From contig JAUYSB010000011.1 of NCBI GenBank assembly GCA_030696525.1, positions 1 through 44,775 of the forward strand: a stretch of DNA of 44,775 nucleotides, written 5' to 3'. Of this stretch, positions 39,113 to 44,775 are shown one piece after another (position 1 is the first letter of the stretch; the number at the start of each line of letters is the position of its first letter). The stretch is from Hydrogenophaga sp. GTDB taxonomy: Bacteria; Pseudomonadota; Gammaproteobacteria; Burkholderiales; Burkholderiaceae_C. Both the position numbers and the translations under genes were made by a program. The notes under the pieces were generated by a model. It was not told where the DNA came from. It did not search any database and saw only the letters and a program-made list of their open reading frames with translations.

Positions 39113-39832
39113 TCAGCGGCTCATGGTGACCTGGTAGCTGAACCGATCAGCGTGGTGGGTCGCGGTTTCCAGTTGCAACGGCTTGCCCTGGTCATCCAGG
39201 AGCACACGGTGCACCTGCAAGGCCGGTCGATCAGGTGCCACTTGCAGCCACTTGGCGGCCGATCTGGGCATGGCCACCGCACTGATTTCCATGCGCGCCT
39301 GCGACACGCGCAAACCCAGGTCGCGTTCCAGAACCTCAATGACGTCACGTCCAGACAGGTCCAGCCGTACCATGCGCTCGCCCAGTGGGAGTGGATAGTG
39401 AGACTCGTTGAGAGACACGGGCAGCCGGTCCACATAGCGCAGCGTGCGAAGCTGGTAGACCTCACTGCCTGGTGCAAGCTGCAGCTCCCTCAGCACATTG
39501 GGCGCGCCCTTGAGGCGTTTCATGGACAGTCGCTGGCTGTGCACCGCTTGCCCCTGCGCTGACAGCGCCTCACCCAAACCCTCCAGACGCTGCAAGGCCT
39601 GCGTCGTGCGGGGTGCCGATACGTAGGCCCCCTTGCCCTGCAGGCGCGTGATCAGCCCCTCGCGCTGCAGATCGGCCAGCGCCTGGCGCACCGTGATGCG
39701 GCTCACGCCGTGCGCCTGCACCAATTCGTGCTCCGATGGCAGCTTGTCGTGCACACGCAGTCGGCCGGCCAGGATGTCGCCGCGCAGCGCGTCGCGCAGG
39801 CGTGCATAGAGGGGCTGGGGTATTTCGCTCAT
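39113..39832 (-). CDS. GntR family regulator, HutC subfamily
   Basis: A 239-residue ligand-responsive regulator. Residues 1-70 are the winged helix (LPSEHELVQAHGVSRITVRQALADLQREG, then LQGKGAYVS) and residues about 90-235 are a UTRA effector domain (VYQLRTLRYVDRLPVSLNESHYPL and RVLLDDQGKPLQLE). It is divergent from the Bug-TSUP-amidohydrolase genes and very probably binds the 18-bp palindrome at 39871-39888 between them. The effector is unknown. Confidence 0.93.
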   Translation of the reverse strand: MSEIPQPLYARLRDALRGDILAGRLRVHDKLPSEHELVQAHGVSRITVRQALADLQREGLITRLQGKGAYVSAPRTTQALQRLEGLGEALSAQGQAVHSQRLSMKRLKGAPNVLRELQLAPGSEVYQLRTLRYVDRLPVSLNESHYPLPLGERMVRLDLSGRDVIEVLERDLGLRVSQARMEISAVAMPRSAAKWLQVAPDRPALQVHRVLLDDQGKPLQLETATHHADRFSYQVTMSR

Positions 39833-39870
39833 GGGCCTCTATCTTGGCACACGAATTGCATGCTTGCCAT

Positions 39871-39888
39871 TACTTGTTATAACAAGTA
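39871..39888. promoter_or_regulatory. Perfect 18-bp palindrome, probable GntR operator
   Basis: TACTTGTTA/TAACAAGTA reads the same on both strands. It overlaps a possible -10 (TATAAC, 39878-39883) placed 16 bases after TTGCAT (39856-39861) for the plus-strand operon. It lies 55 bases before the Bug start and 38 bases before the GntR start, so it could repress both. Confidence 0.75.
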
Positions 39889-39942
39889 GAGTTGCACCAC
39901 CGCCGTGCAAGCCGTCCACTTTTTCTGATGGAGTCCGCCACC

Positions 39943-40932
39943 ATGCAAACGCGCACCTTTCTCAAGACCGCCGCCCTGGCCTGCACCGGCCTGTTGTCGC
40001 TGACAGCCGCCACCGCACACGCCCAGTCCTACCCCAGCAAGCCCATCACCGTCATCGTGCCCTTTGGTGCCGGCGGCGGTGTGGATGCCACGGCGCGACT
40101 CATCATGCCCAAGCTGGCCGAAGCGCTGAAACAGCCGGTGGTGATCGAGAACGTGGCCGGTGCTGCCGGCACCATTGGCACCCAGCGCGTGGCCCGCGCC
40201 ACGGCCGATGGCCACACCCTGCTGTTTGCCGTGGCCAGCCCGCTCAACGTGGCGCCCCTGGTGGCGCCGGCCGCCGTGAAGTACGACACCTTCAAGGACT
40301 TTGTGCCCCTGGCCACCGCCGCCGTGGGCCCCTTCGTGCTGATCGGGCGCAGCGGCCTGGCCGCGCCCAACACCGCCGAGTTGCTCAAGCTGGCCCGCGC
40401 CCAGCCCGGCAAGCTCAGCTTTGGCACCGACGGCGTGGGCACCTCGCTGCACGTCACGGCCGAGCTGATCAACCAGCAGGCCGGCGTGGAGATGCTGCAC
40501 GTGCCCTACAAGTCGGGCCCCCAGGTGCTGACCGACGTGGCCGGCGGCCAGGTCGATCTGGCCGTGTTGCCGCTCACGCTGGCCCAGCCCTTCATACGCG
40601 AAGGCAAGGTGCGCGCCTACGGCGTGACCTCCAAGGCCCGCTGGCCCGGCCTGCCCGATGTGCCCGCCCTGGCCGAAACCCCCGAACTCAAGGGCATCGA
40701 CGTCGAGTCGTGGCTGGGCCTGCTGGGCCCGACCGGCCTGAGCGCCGAGGTCTCGGCCACGCTGATCAAAGCCATGGAAAGCACCATGAAAGACCCTGAA
40801 ATCGTGCGCAAGCTCGGGGACATCGCCAACCGCCCGCTGGTGATCAGCGGTGTCAAGTTTGGCGAGTACCTGGCCCGCGAACGCCAGCTGGTGCAAGGTG
40901 TGGTGACCAAGGCCAACATCAAGGTCGATTGA
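39943..40932 (+). CDS. Bug-family (tripartite tricarboxylate) periplasmic solute-binding protein
   Basis: A 329-residue binding protein with a signal peptide cleaved after AHA (residue 27) and the family motifs YPSKPITVIVPFGAGGGVDATAR, AGAAGTIGTQRVARA and HVPYKSGPQVLTDVAGGQVDL. These proteins are abundant in Comamonadaceae and bind carboxylates and other small molecules. No TctA/TctB membrane genes are adjacent; a TSUP permease gene follows after 6 bases. A GGAG site 9 bases upstream supports the start; ATG 39928 is an alternative. Confidence 0.94.
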   Translation: MQTRTFLKTAALACTGLLSLTAATAHAQSYPSKPITVIVPFGAGGGVDATARLIMPKLAEALKQPVVIENVAGAAGTIGTQRVARATADGHTLLFAVASPLNVAPLVAPAAVKYDTFKDFVPLATAAVGPFVLIGRSGLAAPNTAELLKLARAQPGKLSFGTDGVGTSLHVTAELINQQAGVEMLHVPYKSGPQVLTDVAGGQVDLAVLPLTLAQPFIREGKVRAYGVTSKARWPGLPDVPALAETPELKGIDVESWLGLLGPTGLSAEVSATLIKAMESTMKDPEIVRKLGDIANRPLVISGVKFGEYLARERQLVQGVVTKANIKVD

Positions 40933-40938
40933 GCCGAC

Positions 40939-41694
40939 GTGGACCCGATCACCAGCGCCCTCACCCTGCTGGCCGGCTGGCTCATCGGGGCCACCGGCAT
41001 CGGCGGTGTGCTGGTGGTGCCGGTGCTCGGCGCGCTCGAGGGCGTGGATCTGCCACGCGCCATCGCCGCCAGCGCGCTGGCCTTCGCCCTGCCCGGCGCT
41101 GTGGCGCTGTGGCGCCTGCGCGGCCACGCCGAGGGTCTGCGCACCACAAGCGCGGCATCGCCGCTGCCGGTGGCCAGCCTGGTCTGGGGCGCCGTGCCTG
41201 GCAGCCTGCTGGGCGCGGCCCTGGTGCATCAGGTGGACAAGGCCTGGCTGCTCGCCGGCCTGGCCACCCTGGCCCTGGCCAGCGGCCTGCGTGGCCTGCG
41301 GCCACAAGGCGCGGCGCAGGGCGTGGTCAGGCCCCTGGCCCGCAGGCAAGCCGGTGTGCTGGGCGCGCTGGTGGGCCTGGGTTCGGGGCTCAGTGGCACC
41401 GGTGGGCCGGTGCTGCTCGTGCCACTGCTCATGGCCTTGCGCCAGCCGCTGCCGGCCACCGTGGCCGCCGCCCAGGCCATACAGCTGCCCGTGGCCCTGA
41501 GCGCGGGCGCCATGCACGCCTGGTCGGGCGCGCTGGACCTGCCCCTGGCCCTGCAGCTCGGCGCCTGGCTGTTGCTGGGTTCGATGGCGGGGCAATGGGC
41601 TGCGCGGCGCATCGCCGTGTCCCAGTTGCAGCGGCTGGTGAGCCTGCTGCTTGTCGCCACCGGCCTGTGGCTGGGCTGGCGCCTGTTGTTTTGA
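40939..41694 (+). CDS. TSUP (TauE/SafE) family membrane transporter
   Basis: A 251-residue very hydrophobic protein with about eight spans and the family repeat: first half GWLIGATGIGGVLVVPVLGAL, second half GLGSGLSGTGGPVLLVPLLMAL. TSUP members move sulfonates, sulfite or organic anions. The start is GTG 40939, six bases after the Bug stop. The gap to the amidohydrolase is 16 bases, so all three are one operon. Confidence 0.9.
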   Translation: MDPITSALTLLAGWLIGATGIGGVLVVPVLGALEGVDLPRAIAASALAFALPGAVALWRLRGHAEGLRTTSAASPLPVASLVWGAVPGSLLGAALVHQVDKAWLLAGLATLALASGLRGLRPQGAAQGVVRPLARRQAGVLGALVGLGSGLSGTGGPVLLVPLLMALRQPLPATVAAAQAIQLPVALSAGAMHAWSGALDLPLALQLGAWLLLGSMAGQWAARRIAVSQLQRLVSLLLVATGLWLGWRLLF

Positions 41695-41710
41695 TGCCTG
41701 GAGTGACACG

Positions 41711-43114
41711 ATGAACACCTTGCCACCAGCCGCTCTGGCCCAACCGGAATACCTGCTGCAACCCGCCCAGCTGATGCGCGCCGACGGCCCGGTGAGCGGC
41801 TGGGCGGTGGTGGTGCGCGGCGGCCGCTTCACCCACGTGGCCCCGGCCGACGAGGTGCGCGCGGCCCACCCGCACCTGACGCCCGAGGTGCTGCCCGACA
41901 CCCTCCTGATGCCGGGCATGATCGACGCCCACACCCACCTCACGCAATCGCTGGGCAAGGCCCTGGCCTTTGGCGAACCGTCGGAAATTTTCCGCCGCAT
42001 CTGGGTGCCCATGGAAGGCGCGTTGGGCCCCGAGGCGGCGTATGTGAGCGCCAAGCTGGCCGCCCTCGAAGCCCTGCGCGGCGGCTTCACCACCGTGGTG
42101 GACGCCGGCACCCGCTCGGCCCACGGACTGGCCTCGGTGGCCCAGGCCACACGCGACGTGGGCATACGCTGCGTGCTGGGCATCATCTGCAACGACCTGC
42201 ACCACCCGCTGGGCGAGCAGGCCTTCGACACGCTCGCCGCCGACGCCGCAACGCACCTGGCACACCACGAACACGACCCGCTGGTGCACGGCTCGCTGGC
42301 GGTCTCCATCCCCGAGGTGGCCAGCGACCGCATGCTGCGCCACGTGGCCGCGCTGGCGCGCGAGGCCGGCGTGAGCTTCCAGACCCATGCCAACGAGCAC
42401 CTGGTGGCGGTGGAACGCTCGCTGGTCGCGCGTGGCCTGCGGCCGATCGAACTGCTGGCCGCCTGCAACGCACTCAACCCCAGCACCCTGCTGGCCCACG
42501 CCACCTTGCTCACGCCGCGCGAACTGCTGCAGGTGCGCGACAAGGGGGCCGCGGTGGCCTACAACCCGGTGGCCAGCCAATGGAAGGGCAATGCGGTGCT
42601 GGACGCGGTGATGCTGCACGCCCAGGGCGTGCCCATGGCCCTGGGCACCGACGGCACGCGCTACGACGCCTTCCGCCTGCTCGACGCCGCCGAAGCCACC
42701 CAGCGCCTGACCCATGGCCTGGCGCGCGGCGACTCGTCCTGCGGTGGTGGCTGGATGTGGCTGGACCACGCCACCCACCTGGGCGCCCAGGCCGTGGGCC
42801 TGGGCCAGCTCACCGGCGAGATCGCGATGGGCAAGGCGGCGGACTTCCTGCTGGTCGATCTGGACGTGCCCGAACTGGCCCCCAGCTGGGACCTGAGCTG
42901 GGAACTGGTCCGCCTGGCCGACCGCAGCCAGATCACCGCCGTGGTCGTCAACGGCGCGCTGCGCCTCTGGCACGGCTGGCCTACCGACTGGGACGCCCGC
43001 GCGCTGCTCGCCGACGTGCGCCGCATGGCGCGCGAAGACATCAACCGAGCGCCGATTCAGCGTGTTCACCCGGTGGCCGATGCCCATCGGCGCGCGTGGT
43101 ACGAGGGCCTCTGA
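41711..43114 (+). CDS. Amidohydrolase family protein (deaminase/chlorohydrolase-like)
   Basis: A 467-residue metal-dependent hydrolase of the ATZ/TRZ-SsnA type. Metal ligands are visible: HTH at 74-76 in MIDAHTHL, His226 in FQTHANEH, His263 in LLAHATLL and Asp314 in LGTDGTR. The usual HNP-SN segment is changed to YNPVASQW (Tyr284), so it is a divergent group and the substrate (an N-heterocycle or amide) cannot be named. The N- and C-terminal parts form the small beta-sandwich domain. It is convergent with the FCD-type GntR gene. Confidence 0.88.
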   Translation: MNTLPPAALAQPEYLLQPAQLMRADGPVSGWAVVVRGGRFTHVAPADEVRAAHPHLTPEVLPDTLLMPGMIDAHTHLTQSLGKALAFGEPSEIFRRIWVPMEGALGPEAAYVSAKLAALEALRGGFTTVVDAGTRSAHGLASVAQATRDVGIRCVLGIICNDLHHPLGEQAFDTLAADAATHLAHHEHDPLVHGSLAVSIPEVASDRMLRHVAALAREAGVSFQTHANEHLVAVERSLVARGLRPIELLAACNALNPSTLLAHATLLTPRELLQVRDKGAAVAYNPVASQWKGNAVLDAVMLHAQGVPMALGTDGTRYDAFRLLDAAEATQRLTHGLARGDSSCGGGWMWLDHATHLGAQAVGLGQLTGEIAMGKAADFLLVDLDVPELAPSWDLSWELVRLADRSQITAVVVNGALRLWHGWPTDWDARALLADVRRMAREDINRAPIQRVHPVADAHRRAWYEGL

Positions 43115-43142
43115 TTCGGGCGGAGCCGGTAGGGGGCAAGAA

Positions 43143-43856
43143 CTACTTTGCCCGTGCCAAGTGCATCTGGTGCAAGGTGATCTTGCGCACTTCGGACTGA
43201 CTGGTCTGGATGTGGGCGCGCAGCAGGAGCGTGGCCTGTTCTGCGCGTTTGCGCTGGATGGCCCGAAGTATCTTGGCGTGTTCCTCGTAGGTGGCGTCTA
43301 TGCGTGGCTGCTGGGTGAAATCCAGACGGCGGATGATGCGGATACGGTCGGTCACATCGCGGTGCACACGCGCCATTTCGGCGTTGCCCGCGGCCGCCAC
43401 CAGCGAACAGTGAAAGGCTTCGTCCCATTGGGCCACTTTCAGGGCGTCTTTGCTGCGCGCGCTCACCGGCACCAGCCAGATGGCCGCCAGTTCGTCGAGC
43501 AAAGGTGCGTCGATTTTTTCGGCCTCGGTGCACAGTCGGTGAACCGCCGTGGTCTCCAGCACCATGCGCAGGTCGTAGAGCTGCTCGAAGCGGTCAAAGT
43601 CGAAGGGCAGCACACGCCAGCCGCTGCGAAAGAAGACCTCGACAAAACCTTCCTGCTGCAGCCGCACCAGCGCCTGCCGCACGGGCGTGCGCGACACCCC
43701 CAGGCGCTCACTGAGTTCGCTTTCTGTGAACCGATCACCCGGTACCAATCGAAAACTGGCGATGTCGGCTTTGAGCTGGGCGTAAACCTCATCGGACCGC
43801 GAGGTGCGCGGCGCACCGGCCTTGGGCTTTCGTTGGGTGGGGGTAGAGATTTGCAC
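43143..43856 (-). CDS. GntR family regulator, FadR/FCD subfamily
   Basis: A 237-residue regulator: winged helix at about 20-85 (SDEVYAQLKADIASFRLVPGDRFTESELSERLGVSRTPVRQAL begins near residue 21) and an all-helical FCD effector domain (about 95-225). The start is taken as GTG 43856 because it follows TACCAT by six bases; TTG 43877 would add 7 residues. It lies 47 bases downstream of the cysteine-hydrolase stop on the same strand and may be co-transcribed with it. Confidence 0.9.
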   Translation of the reverse strand: MQISTPTQRKPKAGAPRTSRSDEVYAQLKADIASFRLVPGDRFTESELSERLGVSRTPVRQALVRLQQEGFVEVFFRSGWRVLPFDFDRFEQLYDLRMVLETTAVHRLCTEAEKIDAPLLDELAAIWLVPVSARSKDALKVAQWDEAFHCSLVAAAGNAEMARVHRDVTDRIRIIRRLDFTQQPRIDATYEEHAKILRAIQRKRAEQATLLLRAHIQTSQSEVRKITLHQMHLARAK

Positions 43857-43903
43857 AGTCAAATGGTAGCCGGTCAAAAGCAGGTCAGCAGTCCATGGGA
43901 CGC

Positions 43904-44605
43904 TCAGTGCGCATAGGCAGGGCGGCGCGACGGCTGCCCCAACGCGTAAAGCAGGCTTGAGCTCGACGTCGCCCAGCCCACGATGCCCCCCTGCGCCGTC
44001 ACCATGTCCACCGTTGCCTGCTTGAAACCATCGATATAACTCTCTGTGCAGTCTTCCAGCAGCAGGCTGTCATAGCCCCGGTCGTTGGCTTCTCGCATGC
44101 TGGTTTGCACGCAGACCTCCGTGGTGACACCCATGAACACCAGCTGGGTGATGCCCCGCGAGCGCAAGAGTTCGTGCAGCGGCGTCGCGTAGAAGGCGCC
44201 CTTGCCGGGTTTGTCGATCTCGATTTCACCGGCAATCGGCGCCAGCACCGGGATGATCTGGTTGCCTGGCTCACCGGCCACCAGAATGCGACCCATGGGC
44301 CCGACGTCGCCGATGCGAAGCGTGGGTTGGCCGCGTTCGCGTTTGGCGCGCGGGCAGTCGCTGAGATCGGGTGCGTGCGCCTCTCGGGTGTGCACCACCA
44401 GGCCGCCGTGCGCGCGCCAGGCTTGCAGCACGGCCACGCAGGCCGGCACGATGGCCTGCAGGCGGGAGACGTCGTTGCCCAGCGTTTCGCCAAAACCGCC
44501 GGGCTCCACAAAGTCGCGCTGCATGTCGATGATGACCAGGGCGGCGTGGCGCAGATCGAGCGGAAACGCAAAGGGGCGTGCTTCCAGAGTCAAAGGCATG
44601 GGCAT
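43904..44605 (-). CDS. Isochorismatase-type cysteine hydrolase
   Basis: A 233-residue hydrolase with the Asp-Lys-Cys triad: Asp27 in [10 protein letters not shown], Lys135 in IDKPGKGAF and Cys165 in [17 protein letters not shown]. The pattern resembles amidohydrolases of this family such as biuret hydrolase and ureidoacrylate amidohydrolase (RutB), rather than isochorismatase, but the exact substrate is not fixed. It starts 16 bases after the ABC ATPase stop, so uptake and hydrolysis are probably co-expressed. ATG 44599 is an alternative start. Confidence 0.88.
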   Translation of the reverse strand: MPMPLTLEARPFAFPLDLRHAALVIIDMQRDFVEPGGFGETLGNDVSRLQAIVPACVAVLQAWRAHGGLVVHTREAHAPDLSDCPRAKRERGQPTLRIGDVGPMGRILVAGEPGNQIIPVLAPIAGEIEIDKPGKGAFYATPLHELLRSRGITQLVFMGVTTEVCVQTSMREANDRGYDSLLLEDCTESYIDGFKQATVDMVTAQGGIVGWATSSSSLLYALGQPSRRPAYAH

Positions 44606-44621
44606 GGCTGGATTTCCTGAG

Positions 44622-44775
44622 TCAATGGTGGCCGCCGCCCATGTGGGCGCCTATCGCCTGGCGGCTGGCGTTGGCCGCGTCTGTTTCGTGGACGATGCGG
44701 CCTTCGCTCATCACCACGATGCGGTCGGCCAGCTCCAGCAGTTCGTCCAGGTCTTCGCTGATCAGCAGCACCGCC
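44622..44775 (-). CDS. ABC transporter ATP-binding protein, C-terminal end (cut by window edge)
   Basis: The last 50 residues of an ATPase: [20 protein letters not shown], then [10 protein letters not shown] and a His-rich end GGGHH. The SEDLDE-ADRI pattern is typical of the second ATPase domain of sugar/nucleoside-type (BMP, YufO/RbsA-like) importers. The remainder is outside the window. Confidence 0.75.
   Translation of the reverse strand, partial: AVLLISEDLDELLELADRIVVMSEGRIVHETDAANASRQAIGAHMGGGHH

Noticed and set aside
39877-42543. 888-codon minus-strand ORF opposite the Bug, TSUP and amidohydrolase genes
   Set aside because: Repetitive Gln/Gly/His-rich shadow frame; the plus-strand genes have clear motifs and good spacing.

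Overview
The window is high-GC DNA from a betaproteobacterium, most likely family Comamonadaceae (Hydrogenophaga-like; the genus cannot be fixed from this sequence alone). The reasons are the gene order rpoE-rseA-rseB-mucD followed by lepA-lepB-DUF4845-rnc-era-recO-pdxJ-acpS-nagZ, the fab cluster next to plsX-rpmF-yceD, a Bug-type (tripartite tricarboxylate) binding protein, and frequent TAAAAT-like -10 boxes.

Positions 1-18744 are almost entirely minus-strand core genes. Reading in the direction of transcription (right to left) they are yceD-rpmF-plsX-fabH-fabD-fabG-acpP-fabF (phospholipid and fatty-acid synthesis, ribosomal L32), a YgfX-like membrane protein, rpoE-rseA-rseB-mucD (envelope stress sigma factor, its two regulators and a periplasmic protease), a 500-base gap with a strong hairpin and one perfect DnaA box, then lepA-lepB-DUF4845-rnc-era-recO-pdxJ-acpS-nagZ. 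Many of these genes overlap by 1 to 4 bases (ATGA, GTGA or TGATG junctions), so translation is probably coupled.

Positions 18796-33370 are core genes on both strands: chaC-pdxH (+); a lipoprotein-folK-pcnB-HAD-hda-AI-2E permease block (-), divergent from purM (+); a NAD(P)-binding protein-sirB1-murJ block (-), divergent from rnm-yciO-site-2 protease-trpS (+); and tRNA-Ser(CGA) with its own promoter and terminator.

Positions 33370-39112, just after the tRNA, look like an accessory segment. They hold an alpha/beta hydrolase fused to a LuxR DNA-binding domain, a 55-codon small ORF, a SAM methyltransferase, the C-terminal half of a broken alpha/beta hydrolase, an epoxide-hydrolase-like enzyme behind a two-Rossmann flavoprotein, and non-coding remnants at both edges. 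No integrase or duplicated tRNA end was seen.

Positions 39113-44775 look like two catabolic and transport units for unidentified small molecules. One has a HutC-type GntR regulator divergent from a Bug binding protein, a TSUP permease and an amidohydrolase, with a perfect 18-bp palindrome between. The other has an FCD-type GntR regulator, an isochorismatase-type cysteine hydrolase and the end of an ABC ATPase that runs out of the window.

No CRISPR array, intact insertion sequence or prophage was seen. The most interesting items are the hydrolase-LuxR fusion and its island, the TrpRS with a C-terminal DUF1508-like domain, intrinsic-terminator hairpins placed at the starts of genes (plsX, the YgfX-like ORF, lepA leader), a candidate small RNA upstream of lepA, a recurring TANNNT-N6-start arrangement suggesting leaderless mRNAs, and the Bug-TSUP-amidohydrolase unit.
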